Assembly (NCBI GenBank): GCA_040753075.1
Contig: JBFMHA010000009.1
Span: forward strand, 1-64,000
Direction of reading: 5' to 3'
Source: UBA6814 sp040753075
GTDB taxonomy: Bacteria; Desulfobacterota; Desulfovibrionia; Desulfovibrionales; Desulfovibrionaceae
DNA: 64,000 nt
Shown: in pieces, positions 27,320 through 37,441 of the stretch
Layout of the letters: each line of letters opens with the position of its first letter
Position numbering within the stretch: position 1 is the first letter of the stretch
Program-made: the position numbers and the translations under genes
The notes under the pieces: model-generated
Told to the model about the DNA's origin: nothing
The model's database searches: none
Seen by the model: only the letters and a program-made list of their open reading frames with translations

Positions 27320-28276
27320 ATGAATCTCCAGGAATTGGGCGCGGTCTTCAAGCAGGAGCGGGAGAGGCGGGGACTTTCAGTGGAGGACGTGGTCCAGCGG
27401 ACCAAGATCAGCCGCCGCAACGTCGTGGCCATCGAGGCCGGCCGCAAGGAAGACCTGCCCCATCCGGTCTACGCCAAGGGTTTTGTCAAGAATTACGCCA
27501 GGCTCCTGGGACTGGACCCGGAGGAGTACGCCGCGGCCCTGGCCCAGGAGTACTTCGTGGCCGAAGACGACTTCGGCAACGATCCCACCCGGGACAAGCC
27601 CGTCTCCATGACCGCGGCCCGCAGCATCGGCGGACAGAGACGCCGCACCGGCCTGCGCGGGGTGCTCCTGTTCCTGGCGGCAGCGGCCCTGGGCGGCGCG
27701 ATCCTGTGGAGCCTCCTGCTCACGCCCAGCGAGCATCCGGTTCCTCCCGCGCCCGCGCCCCAGGCTGCCCCGACCGAATCCGCTCCCCCGGATCCGGCCC
27801 CCCTGGCCACGCCCGATCCGCCCGCAGAGGAGGGCGCCTACACGCCTCCTGCGGACCTTCCTCCGGGAGACGCCGCCGCGGCCCCTGTTCCCGAGCCCGC
27901 AGCCGAACCGGAGAAGACCCCGCCTCCGGATCCTAAGCCCGCGGCGGCCGAGCCCGCGAACCCCGCGCCGGAGGCCAGGCCCGCAGCCGATGCCGCGCCG
28001 TCCCGTCCGACTCCGGCCGAACCGCCCAAACCCGCCGCCTCCGCCGCCCGGGTCATGGACATCCGCGCCAGCCAGCTCTGCTGGGTCTACGCCGAGGTGG
28101 ACGGCAGCATCGTCCTGGACATAACGCTGCAGCCCGGCGAGTCCAAGGCCATCCGCTTCGACAAGGCCCTCACCGTGAAGTTCGGCAACGCCGGCGGCGT
28201 GAAGGTGGCCCTGGACAGCAAGCCCTTCCCGCTGAACGCCCAGTCCGGCGAGGTGCGCACGGTCACCATCCCCTAG
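27320..28276 (+). CDS. RodZ-like helix-turn-helix membrane protein
   Basis: A 318-residue protein. A cytoplasmic Xre-like HTH domain (about 1-75, with RRGLSVEDVVQRTKISRRNV and GFVKNYARLLGLDPEEY) is followed by one membrane helix at about 115-135. A long Pro/Ala-rich periplasmic linker (about 138-240) leads to a C-terminal DUF4115 beta domain (ASQLCWVYAEVDGSIVLD). This is the architecture of RodZ, which links MreB filaments to the elongasome. mreB is present at 53.7 kb. GGAGAAGGG precedes the ATG. It is five bases upstream of recO. Confidence 0.82.
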   Translation: MNLQELGAVFKQERERRGLSVEDVVQRTKISRRNVVAIEAGRKEDLPHPVYAKGFVKNYARLLGLDPEEYAAALAQEYFVAEDDFGNDPTRDKPVSMTAARSIGGQRRRTGLRGVLLFLAAAALGGAILWSLLLTPSEHPVPPAPAPQAAPTESAPPDPAPLATPDPPAEEGAYTPPADLPPGDAAAAPVPEPAAEPEKTPPPDPKPAAAEPANPAPEARPAADAAPSRPTPAEPPKPAASAARVMDIRASQLCWVYAEVDGSIVLDITLQPGESKAIRFDKALTVKFGNAGGVKVALDSKPFPLNAQSGEVRTVTIP

Positions 28277-28281
28277 TTCGT

Positions 28282-29028
28282 ATGGTCGAGTTCTCCGAAC
28301 GGGCCCTGGTGCTCAAGGTGGGCCGCTTCCGCGAGCAGGACCTCTGGGTCCGCATTTTTTCCCCCACCCGCGGCGCGTACACCGCCTTCGCCTTCGGCGG
28401 CTGCCGCAGCCGCCGCCGCTTCTGCGGCTGCCTGGACGCCCTGAACCAGGTGCGCTTCCACGTGAAGAGCGACCGCCGCGGCTCCTACCTCTATCTCATG
28501 GAGGGAACCCTGGAGGATGCCTATCCCCGCATCCGCCAGGACCGCGAACGCCTGGGCCAGGCCGTGAACTGCCTCAAGTTCTTCGAGGCGGTGCATCTGG
28601 GGCCAGAAGGAGCGGCGGAAGGCTATGGCCTGATCACCCAATGCCTGGAAACCCTGGACCGGTCCGAATCGGTCTCCGGCCTGTTCCCGGTCCTGTTCCG
28701 GGCCAAGGTGGCCTTCAGCCAGGGCTACGCCCCCTCGCTCACGGCTTGCTCTCATTGCGGAAAAGGCATACACAGCGGGTCTTCGCTGCGTCTCGACGTG
28801 GAACGGGGCCGGGTATGCTGCGCCGCATGCGCGGAGCGCGCCCCGGGACTGGACCTGGGGGGCGAGGCCCTGGACCTCCTGGAGCGGGTCAGGACGAGCG
28901 GCCCCCGGGACTGGCGCGACGCCCGGCCGGGGAGCGAGGTCCGCCGGCAGTGTTATGCGGCCGTGGACCTGTACGTGCGCTACCACCTGGGCCTGGCCTG
29001 GGCCGGCGGATCCTTCCGCAAAATATAG
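28282..29028 (+). CDS. recO: DNA repair protein RecO
   Basis: RecA-loading mediator of the RecFOR pathway. The 248-residue protein has an N-terminal OB fold (EFSERALVLKVGRFREQDLW), a helical core and a four-cysteine zinc site (CSHCGKGIH and VCCAACAERAPG). The zinc site is typical for non-enterobacterial RecO. The N-terminal part has an extra Cys/Arg-rich stretch, GGCRSRRRFCGCLD. It is tightly spaced after the RodZ-like gene and 45 bases before glyQ. Confidence 0.9.
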   Translation: MVEFSERALVLKVGRFREQDLWVRIFSPTRGAYTAFAFGGCRSRRRFCGCLDALNQVRFHVKSDRRGSYLYLMEGTLEDAYPRIRQDRERLGQAVNCLKFFEAVHLGPEGAAEGYGLITQCLETLDRSESVSGLFPVLFRAKVAFSQGYAPSLTACSHCGKGIHSGSSLRLDVERGRVCCAACAERAPGLDLGGEALDLLERVRTSGPRDWRDARPGSEVRRQCYAAVDLYVRYHLGLAWAGGSFRKI

Positions 29029-29073
29029 GGCGGCTCGGCATTGCGGGCCGCCTTGCCTGCCAAGGAGAGGACG

Positions 29074-29953
<880 letters not shown>

Positions 29954-29961
<8 letters not shown>

Positions 29962-32041
29962 GTTCATCCTCGAGATCGGGGCCGAGGAGATTCCCGCCCG
30001 CTGCTTCCCCGCCCTGAACCAGGAGTTGGGGACCCTGCTCGCCGCGGCCCTGGACCGGGCCATGGTGGATCATTCCGGGCTCACGACCTTCGCCACCCCC
30101 CGCCGCATCGTGGCCCGGGCCGAACTGGCCGAGACGCAGCGCAGCGAGGTGGAGCTGGTCACCGGCCCGCCCAAAAAGATCGCCTACGACGCCGAGGGCA
30201 ACCCCACCAAGGCCGCCCAGGGCTTCGCCAAGACCCAGGGCGTGGACCTGGCCGACGCCTTCCTGCACGCCACGGACAAGGGCGAGTACCTGGCCGTGCG
30301 CAAGACCGTGGGCGGCGCCCGGACCCTGGACATCCTGCCCGCCCTGTGCCGGGACGCCATCGCCGGCCTGTCCTTCCCCAAGAAGATGCGCTGGGGCAGC
30401 CTGGACTTCGGATTCGGCCGGCCCCTGCGCTGGGTCCTGGCCCTGCTGGGGAATGACGTGGTGCCCTTCGCGGTGGCCGGGGTCGCTTCCGGCCGGACCA
30501 CCCGGGGCCACCGGGTCATGGGTCCCGGCCCCTTCGAGGTCGCTTCGGCCGCCGACTTTTTCCGCGTGCTCAAGGAGCAGGGCAGGGTGGTGCTGGACGC
30601 GGCCGAGCGCCGCGACCGGATCGTGGAGCAGGGCGACGCCCTGGCCAAGGCCGCGGGCGGGACCGTGCTCTGGAAGGACAAGCTCCTGGCCGAAGTGACC
30701 GGTCTGGTGGAGTCGCCGCGGCCCATTCTGGGCTCTTTCGACTCCTCCTTCCTGGAAGTGCCCCGCGAGGTGCTGCTCACGAGCATGGAGAGCCACCAGA
30801 AAAGCTTCGGGATAGAAGGGGCGGACGGCGGGCTCCTGCCCCATTTCCTGGCGACCCTGAACCTGGAGCCCAAGGACGAGGTCCTGGTGCGCAAGGGCTG
30901 GGAGCGCGTGCTGCGGGCCCGGCTGGAGGACGCCCGCTTCTTCTGGAAGACGGACCTGGCCGCGGGCTTCGACCCCTGGCTCGCGGAACTGGACAACGTG
31001 GTGTTCCTGGCCCCCCTGGGCAGCATGGGCGACAAATCCCGCCGCTTGGAGCGCCTGGCCCGCTGGCTGGGCGAGAAGCTCGCCCCGGATCAGGCCGCGG
31101 ACCTGGCCCGGGCCGGCCGCCTGGCCAAGGCCGACCTGGTCTCGGGCATGGTGGGCGAGTTCGACGAGCTGCAGGGCGTCATGGGCGGCATCTATGCCGA
31201 CCGCTTCGGCGAATCCGCCGTGGTGGCCAAGGCCCTCTACGACCACTACCTGCCCGCCGGCCCCGAAAGCCCGGTCCCGTCGACCCTGGCCGGCTGCCTC
31301 CTGTCCATGGCCGACAAGGCCGACACCCTGGCCGGCTGCTTCGGGCTGGACCTGGCGCCCACCGGGGCCAACGATCCCTACGCCCTGCGCCGGGCCGTGC
31401 TGGGCATCTGCCGCATGGTCATCGAGAAGGGCCTGCGCCTGGACCTGGGCGAACTGTTCGCTGCGGCCCTGGACGGCTACAGCGGCGTGCAGTGGAAACT
31501 CTCCCGGGAGGAGGCCCTGGCCAAGCTCAAGGCGTTCGCCAGCGACCGGCTCAAGCACTATTTCACGGGCAAGGGGCATCCCACCCTGGTGGTCGAGGCC
31601 GCCCTGGGCGCTGGCTTCGCCGACGTGTGGGCCCTGTCCGCCCGGGTGGAGGCCCTGGCCTCCTTCGCCCGGGAGGCGGACTTCGGGCAGGCGGTGCTGA
31701 CGTTCAAGCGCGCGGCCAACATCATCATAAAGCAGGGGGCCGAGGCCGGGGTTTCCCTCAACGGCGCCTTCGACCCGGCCCTGCTGGTCGAAGCGCAGGA
31801 GCGCGGCCTGGCCGACTCCCTGGCCGCCCTTGGGCCGCGCTTCGCCTCCCTGTGGGCGGCGGACGACTTCCCGGCGCTTCTGGGCCTCTTGCGCGAACTG
31901 CGGCCCGCGGTGGACGCCTTCTTCGACCACGTGATGGTCATGTGCGAGGATGCCGCCCTGCGCCGGAACCGCCTGAACCTGCTCAAGGCCCTGGTGGACA
32001 AGCTGGGACTCCTGGCGGACTTCTCGGCCCTGCAGGTCTAG
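29954..32041 (+). CDS. glyS: Glycyl-tRNA synthetase beta subunit
   Basis: Beta subunit of GlyRS, 695 residues, needed for tRNA binding. Family features are the N terminus [48 protein letters not shown] and MESHQKSFG, and the HD-like region near the middle. The C-terminal anticodon-binding part (about 590-690) ends [20 protein letters not shown]. Start ATG lies inside the end of glyQ. Confidence 0.97.
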
Positions 32042-32060
32042 AAAAAGTGTGGACAGGGGC

Positions 32061-32088
32061 TTGACATCCCGGCGGCTCTACGTATAAG
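32061..32088 (+). promoter_or_regulatory. Sigma-70-type promoter of rpsT
   Basis: TTGACA (32061-32066) and TATAAG (32083-32088) with a 16-base spacer, 20 bases after the glyS stop. The start codon is 57 bases downstream and has an AAGGAGAA Shine-Dalgarno. Confidence 0.78.
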
Positions 32089-32145
32089 AGCCCCTTTTCG
32101 ACGACCTGACACGAACCGCTCGACGTTTTTTGAAGGAGAACGACC

Positions 32146-32409
32146 TTGGCGAACCATAAGTCCGCGATCAAGAGGCACAAGCAGAGCCTCAAGGCCCGCG
32201 CCCGCAACCGGGCGGTCAAGACCCGCATCAAGAACGTGGTCAAGGCGCTGCGCCAGGCCCTGGAGACCAAGGACAAGGACCAGGTGCAGACCGCCCTCCG
32301 GACCGCCACCTCGGTCCTGGACAAGGCCGCCACCAAGAAGGCCATCCACTGGCGCGCCGCGTCCCGCACCATCTCCCGCCTGCAGAAGGCGGCCAACGCC
32401 GCGGCCTAG
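32146..32409 (+). CDS. rpsT: Small ribosomal subunit protein bS20
   Basis: A basic 87-residue ribosomal protein that binds 16S rRNA early in assembly. It begins [20 protein letters not shown], the S20 signature, and ends in an Ala-rich helix. The start codon is TTG, well placed after AAGGAGAACGACC. In E. coli S20 a weak TTG (UUG) start takes part in autoregulation, so the same start here is notable. It forms its own transcription unit with a promoter (32061) and terminator (32432). Confidence 0.97.
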   Translation: MANHKSAIKRHKQSLKARARNRAVKTRIKNVVKALRQALETKDKDQVQTALRTATSVLDKAATKKAIHWRAASRTISRLQKAANAAA

Positions 32410-32431
32410 CCCGGCATCTCCCCGCTCTTTC

Positions 32432-32469
32432 CGGCCCGCCGCGCCTTGCGCGGCGGGCCGTTCGCTTTT
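32432..32469 (+). terminator. Intrinsic terminator after rpsT
   Basis: CGGCCCGCCGCG and CGCGGCGGGCCG form a 12-bp stem around CCTTG, followed by a T-rich stretch ending in TTTT. Confidence 0.85.
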
Positions 32470-32562
32470 GGCCGGCCGGCCGCTTCCTCCCGTCTGGATT
32501 TACGGCCCGGGATGGGCTACACCTGTCCCCGCTGTCCGTGAACCCGTTCCCGCAGAGGAGCC

Positions 32563-33918
32563 ATGTCCCTCAAAATCATCATCGTGGGCGCCGGAGAGGT
32601 GGGATTCCACGTCGCCCGCCGCCTGGCCGCGGAGAACAAGGAGGTCGTGGTCATCGACCGCAGCCCCCAGGCCCTCAAGCGCATCGCGGAGTACGCCGAC
32701 GTGCAGGCGGTGGAGGGCTCCGGCAGCTGTCCCTCGACCCTGCGCGCCGCAGGCATCCACGAGACGGACATCCTCCTGGCGGTAACCGACTCGGACGAGA
32801 CCAACTTCATCGCCTGCACCATCGCCAACGCCCTCAATCCAAACATCACCAAGCTCTCCCGCATCCGCAACGAGGAATACATCGACTTCCACGAGAACAT
32901 CCTGAACATCGGGAAGGTCATCAATCCCGAGGAGGAGGTCATCAAGACCATCCGCCAGTTCATGGATGTGCCCGGAGCCGTGGACATCAGCCAGTTCGCC
33001 GGAGGCCGCATCAAGCTCATAGGAGTGCGGGTGGGGGACGGCCCCCTGGTGGGGCGCAAGCTCATGTACATCCGGCAGGCGGTGGGCGGCTTCGGTCTCC
33101 TGGTGGCGGCCATCATCCGGGGCGAGCAACTCACCATCCCCTCGGGCGGCGACGAGATCCGGCCCGGGGACCTGGTGTACTTCGTGTGCGACGACGAGCA
33201 CGTGTACGAGGCCATGGCGCTGTTCGGCCGGCGTTCGCACCAGGTGAAGAACGTGCTTCTGGTGGGCGCGGGCAACATCGGCCTGCGCCTGGCCCGGGAC
33301 CTGGAGAACACCGGCCAGCGGGTGCGCCTGCTGGAGCGCGACCCGGAGCGCTGCCAGTTCCTGGCCCAGGAGCTGGACCGCACCGTGGTCCTGGAAGGGG
33401 ACGGCACGGACCAGGACCTGCTCCAGGAGGAGAACGTGAGCGGGATGGACATGGTGGTGAGCCTCACCGGCCACGAGGAGACCAACGTGCTCATCTCGCT
33501 GCTGGCCAAGAGCCTGGGGGCCAGGAGCGTCATCACCCGCATCAACAAGTTCGCCTACCTGCCCCTGGTGCGGGCCATCGGCATCGAGCACACCGTGAGC
33601 CCGAGGCTGTCGGCGGTGAACTCCATCCTGCGCTACATGCGCCGGGGCAAGGTGCTGACCACGGCCTCCATCCGAGGCGAGGAGGCCGAGGCCATGGAGG
33701 CCGTGGCCCAGGAGAACTCCGACGTGGTGGGCAAGTCCCTCAAGGACCTGAAGCTGCCCAAGGGGGCCCTGGTGCTCTCCATCCAGCGCGGGGACGAGGT
33801 CATCTTCCCCACCGGCGACGCGGTGATCCTGCCCCAGGACCGGTTCATCATCCTCTCCACCCGCAAGAACATCGAGAAGGTGGAGAAGGCCCTTACGGTG
33901 AAGCTGGAGCATTTCTAG
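32563..33918 (+). CDS. trkA: Trk system potassium uptake regulatory subunit TrkA
   Basis: Cytoplasmic NAD(H)-binding gating ring subunit of a Trk channel. The 451-residue protein has the double arrangement TrkA_N-TrkA_C-TrkA_N-TrkA_C. The first Rossmann motif is IIVGAGEVGFHVARRLA (about 4-20), the second VLLVGAGNIGLRLARDL (about 230). A GAGGAG Shine-Dalgarno precedes the ATG. It is directly followed by trkH with no spacing and heads a four-gene potassium locus. Confidence 0.94.
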   Translation: MSLKIIIVGAGEVGFHVARRLAAENKEVVVIDRSPQALKRIAEYADVQAVEGSGSCPSTLRAAGIHETDILLAVTDSDETNFIACTIANALNPNITKLSRIRNEEYIDFHENILNIGKVINPEEEVIKTIRQFMDVPGAVDISQFAGGRIKLIGVRVGDGPLVGRKLMYIRQAVGGFGLLVAAIIRGEQLTIPSGGDEIRPGDLVYFVCDDEHVYEAMALFGRRSHQVKNVLLVGAGNIGLRLARDLENTGQRVRLLERDPERCQFLAQELDRTVVLEGDGTDQDLLQEENVSGMDMVVSLTGHEETNVLISLLAKSLGARSVITRINKFAYLPLVRAIGIEHTVSPRLSAVNSILRYMRRGKVLTTASIRGEEAEAMEAVAQENSDVVGKSLKDLKLPKGALVLSIQRGDEVIFPTGDAVILPQDRFIILSTRKNIEKVEKALTVKLEHF

Positions 33919-35367
33919 ATGCGCTGGCGCTACGTGCTGCACGTGGTGGGGGCCATCCTGGTCTGCGTGAGCCTGACCATGCTCTCGGCCCTCGGCTTCT
34001 CCATCTACTACGACGACGCCGGCATGGGCCCGCTGTTCAAGTCCATCTTGATCTCCCTGGGCGCGGGCGCGGGGCTGTACTTCCTCTGGCCCAAGTCGGG
34101 CGCCCACGCCATGAGCCACCGCGAGGGCATGGCCGTGGTGGCCCTGGGCTGGGCCGCGGCCGGAGTGGCCGGGGCCTTGCCCTTCTGGTTCGGGGACATG
34201 CTGCCCGGGTTCACGGACTGCGTGTTCGAATCCGTCTCCGGGTTCACCACCACCGGGGCCTCGGTGCTGGCCGACATCGAATCCGCGCCCAAGGGCCTGC
34301 TCTTCTGGCGCAGCATGACCCACTGGCTGGGAGGCATGGGCATCATCGTCCTGTCCCTGGCCATCCTGCCCTTCCTGGGCGTGGGCGGGATGCAGCTCTA
34401 CAAGGCCGAAGTGCCAGGACCGGCGCCGGACAAGCTCAAGCCGCGCATCAAGGACACCGCGGTGATCCTGTGGCAGGTCTACCTGCTCTTCACCGTGCTC
34501 CAGACCGGCCTGCTCATGCTCGGCGGCATGGACCTGTTCGAATCCCTGTGCCACACCTTCGGCACCATGGCCACCGGCGGCTTCTCCACCCGCAACGCCT
34601 CGGTGGGCCATTACGACAGCGCGTACTTCGACGTGGTCATCACCGTGTTCATGCTCCTGGCGGGCATGAACTTCTCCCTGCACTACCACCTGCTCAAGGG
34701 CCGGCCCGGAAACATGTGGCGGGACGGGGAGTGGCGGTTCTTCATCGTCGTGTTCTCGGTGTTCACCCTGGTTTCGACCCTGGCCCTCTGGGGCAGGAAC
34801 TACGACTCCTTCTGGACCTCCCTGCGGCACGGCGCCTTCCAGGTGGCCTCCATCCTGACCACCACCGGCTTCGCCACCCAGGACTACGAACTGTGGCCGG
34901 CGCTGCCCCAGAGCCTCCTCCTGCTGTGCATGTTCCTGGGCGGCTGCGCCGGATCCACCGGGGGCGGGATGAAATGCATGCGCATCCTGCTCCTGCTCAA
35001 GCAGGTCTCGCTCGAACTCAGGCGCCTCATCCACCCCCGGGCGGTGATCCGGGTCAAGCTGGGGGGCAAGAACGTGCCTCCGGACGTGATCAGCTCCATC
35101 ACCGGGTTCTTCGTGCTCTACCTGGGGCTGTTCATCGTCTCGGCCTTCGCCCTGGCGGCCCTGGGCGTGGACCTGGTGTCCTCCTTCGCCGCAGTGACCG
35201 CCTGCATCGGCAACATCGGCCCGGGCATCGGCAGCGTGGGACCCACCGAGAACTACGCGCACATGCCGCTGGCGGCCAAATGGGTGCTCACCGTGTGCAT
35301 GCTCCTGGGCCGGCTGGAAATCTACACCATCGTGGTGCTCTTCGTGCCGGAGTACTGGCGCAAGTAG
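33919..35367 (+). CDS. trkH: Trk potassium uptake channel subunit TrkH
   Basis: Ion-conducting subunit in the inner membrane, 482 residues. The four pore loops can be seen as SVSGFTTTGASV, MATGGFSTRNAS, ILTTTGFATQDY and ACIGNIGPGIG, each with the conserved filter glycine. The ATG follows the trkA stop immediately, so translation is coupled. A second, shorter SKT-superfamily channel gene follows 42 bases later. Confidence 0.94.
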   Translation: MRWRYVLHVVGAILVCVSLTMLSALGFSIYYDDAGMGPLFKSILISLGAGAGLYFLWPKSGAHAMSHREGMAVVALGWAAAGVAGALPFWFGDMLPGFTDCVFESVSGFTTTGASVLADIESAPKGLLFWRSMTHWLGGMGIIVLSLAILPFLGVGGMQLYKAEVPGPAPDKLKPRIKDTAVILWQVYLLFTVLQTGLLMLGGMDLFESLCHTFGTMATGGFSTRNASVGHYDSAYFDVVITVFMLLAGMNFSLHYHLLKGRPGNMWRDGEWRFFIVVFSVFTLVSTLALWGRNYDSFWTSLRHGAFQVASILTTTGFATQDYELWPALPQSLLLLCMFLGGCAGSTGGGMKCMRILLLLKQVSLELRRLIHPRAVIRVKLGGKNVPPDVISSITGFFVLYLGLFIVSAFALAALGVDLVSSFAAVTACIGNIGPGIGSVGPTENYAHMPLAAKWVLTVCMLLGRLEIYTIVVLFVPEYWRK

Positions 35368-35409
35368 CCGCGTTGCGCTCCCGCCCCCGCTGGGGTATGG
35401 GTCGCAGCC

Positions 35410-36762
35410 ATGGCAACCCGCTGGCTCACCCCTTACAGCCTGCCCATCCTGTCTTTCGCGCTGGTCATCGCCACCGGCGCCGGCATCCTGCACCATCCGG
35501 CCAGCCTGGTCCAGGGCCAGATATCCTGGGTGGACGCCCTGTTCACCGCCACCTCGGCCACCTGCGTCACCGGACTGGTGGTGGTGGACACCGGGACGTT
35601 CTACACCCGTTTCGGCCAGGACGTGATCCTGGGTCTCATCCAGCTGGGCGGTCTGGGGGTCATGACCTACACCAGCCTGGTGCTCTATCTCTGGCGGCGC
35701 AAGGTCTCCGTCACCGACCGGGTGGCCGTGGGCCAGAGCCTGCTGCACGACCCCAGTTTCGCCCTGGGCAGATTCCTCGTGCAGGCGGTGTCGGCGGTGC
35801 TGGCCATCGAACTGGCCGGCGCGGCAGGACTGTACCTCGCAACGGGCGGAAGCATCGGCGCATATTCCGCGGTGTTCCACGCGGTTTCCGCCTTCTGCAA
35901 CGCAGGATTCTCCCTCTACACGGACAACCTCGTGGCCTGGAAGGGGCACTGGGGGGTCAACCTGGTGGTCATGGCCCTCATCGTGCCGGGGGGCCTGGGC
36001 TTCTCCGTGCTCCTGGAAGTCTTCGCCGCCGGAACCGGCCGGCGGCGGACCCTGCCCGGCCAGCCCCTGTTCACCTGGCACACCCACATCGTGCTCAAGA
36101 CCAGCGGCCTCCTCGTCCTGGGCGGGGCGCTCTTCATCTTCGCCGCGGAATACCTCATGCAGCCCAACGTGGCCCCGGCCCACGAGGAGGTGCTGACCTC
36201 CCTGTTCCAGTCCGTGACCTGCCGCACCGCGGGGTTCAACACCGTGGACATCGGCAAGATGACCAATGTCTCGCTTCTGGTCATGATGTTCCTCATGTTC
36301 GTGGGCGGATCGCCCGGGTCCTGCGCCGGCGGCATCAAGACCACCACCCTGCGGGCCCTGACCGCCTTCGCCGCATCGCAGTTGCGGGGCCGGCGCCAGG
36401 CCGTGGCCGGCAGGTTCGCCCTGGACCACGAAACCATGAACAAGTCCCTGACCCTGACCATGTTCGCCCTCTTCATCGTGCTCGGGGCCACCATGCTCCT
36501 GTCCGTGACCGAGGTGGGCCTGTCGGAGCACGACGCCTCCCGGGGCTCGTTCATTGAACTGCTTTTCGAGGTCATCTCGGCCTTCGGAACCGTGGGCCTG
36601 TCCACCGGGATCACCTCCACCCTGAGCGACGCGGGCAAGATCGTGATTACCCTGGTCATGTTCATCGGCCGGCTGGGCCCCATCATCTTCCTCCAGGTTT
36701 TGCAGGACGTGCAGCGCCGGGAGAACTTCCTCTGGCCCGAAAATTCGCTCATGGTGGGCTAG
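35410..36762 (+). CDS. Second TrkH/KtrB-type potassium channel subunit
   Basis: A 450-residue membrane protein of the TrkH/KtrB family. The pore loops are SATCVTGLVVVDTG, AFCNAGFSLY, VTCRTAGFNTVDIG and AFGTVGLSTGIT. The size and the adjacent single-domain KtrA-like gene suggest a Ktr-type rather than a Trk-type channel. An intracellular gate loop segment rich in Gly (VGGSPGSCAGGIKTTT) is present. It is 42 bases after trkH and 13 bases before the regulatory gene. Ktr systems are often Na+-dependent; that is not decided by the sequence. Confidence 0.88.
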   Translation: MATRWLTPYSLPILSFALVIATGAGILHHPASLVQGQISWVDALFTATSATCVTGLVVVDTGTFYTRFGQDVILGLIQLGGLGVMTYTSLVLYLWRRKVSVTDRVAVGQSLLHDPSFALGRFLVQAVSAVLAIELAGAAGLYLATGGSIGAYSAVFHAVSAFCNAGFSLYTDNLVAWKGHWGVNLVVMALIVPGGLGFSVLLEVFAAGTGRRRTLPGQPLFTWHTHIVLKTSGLLVLGGALFIFAAEYLMQPNVAPAHEEVLTSLFQSVTCRTAGFNTVDIGKMTNVSLLVMMFLMFVGGSPGSCAGGIKTTTLRALTAFAASQLRGRRQAVAGRFALDHETMNKSLTLTMFALFIVLGATMLLSVTEVGLSEHDASRGSFIELLFEVISAFGTVGLSTGITSTLSDAGKIVITLVMFIGRLGPIIFLQVLQDVQRRENFLWPENSLMVG

Positions 36763-36775
36763 CAGGGGAGGGCCA

Positions 36776-37435
36776 ATGAAAAAGGAAAAACTGCAGATCG
36801 GCATCATCGGCCTGGGCAAGTTCGGCTTCGTGCTCGGCCAGTTCCTTACCGAACTGGGGCACGAGGTGGTGGCCCTGGACGACGACCCCGACCACGTGCG
36901 CCGGGCCAAGGACGTGATGACCCAGGTCTACCAGGGCGACGGCTCCGACCCCTCGGTGCTCTCCCAACTCGGCTTCGCGGATTTCTCCCATGTGGTGGTG
37001 AGCGTGGGCGAGCGCATGGAGGCCAGCATCCTCATCTGCCTGCACCTCAAGGAGCTGGGAGTGAAGGAGATATGGGCCAAGGCCGTGTCCTGGGAGCACG
37101 AGAAGGTGCTGCGCAAGATCGGGGTCAACGAAGTTTTCTTCCCGGAGCGCTACGCGGCGCGGCAGATGGCCCAGCGCATCACCGTGCCCGGGCTCATCGA
37201 GTATCTGCCCTTCGCCCAGGGCGTGCTGGTGCAGAAGCTCATGGCGGACAACTGGGCCGGCCAGACCCTGCGCGAACTGAACCTCACCAACCGCTTCCGG
37301 CTCCAGGTCCTGGCCGTGCGCAAGGCCGCGGACAAGGAGTACATCTATCTGCCCCAAGCGGATCAGATGATCGGCAAGGGCGACGAGCTGGTGGTCATGG
37401 TGCAGGAGGAGATGATTCCGAAGATAAAGCCGTAG
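36776..37435 (+). CDS. KtrA-type RCK regulatory subunit
   Basis: A 219-residue protein with a single TrkA_N Rossmann domain (IGIIGLGKFGFVLGQFLTEL, about 8-27) and a TrkA_C domain from about residue 140. This is the half-size arrangement of KtrA, which forms an octameric ring under KtrB. Its place directly after the KtrB-like gene supports pairing with that subunit rather than TrkH. The gene ends six bases from the convergent mqnA stop, with no intrinsic terminator visible between them. Confidence 0.88.
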   Translation: MKKEKLQIGIIGLGKFGFVLGQFLTELGHEVVALDDDPDHVRRAKDVMTQVYQGDGSDPSVLSQLGFADFSHVVVSVGERMEASILICLHLKELGVKEIWAKAVSWEHEKVLRKIGVNEVFFPERYAARQMAQRITVPGLIEYLPFAQGVLVQKLMADNWAGQTLRELNLTNRFRLQVLAVRKAADKEYIYLPQADQMIGKGDELVVMVQEEMIPKIKP

Positions 37436-37441
37436 GGCGGG

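Noticed and set aside
32500..36909. A 1469-codon open frame on the minus strand opposite the potassium locus
   Set aside because: Low-complexity His/Gln/Gly-rich product and four genuine genes on the other strand.
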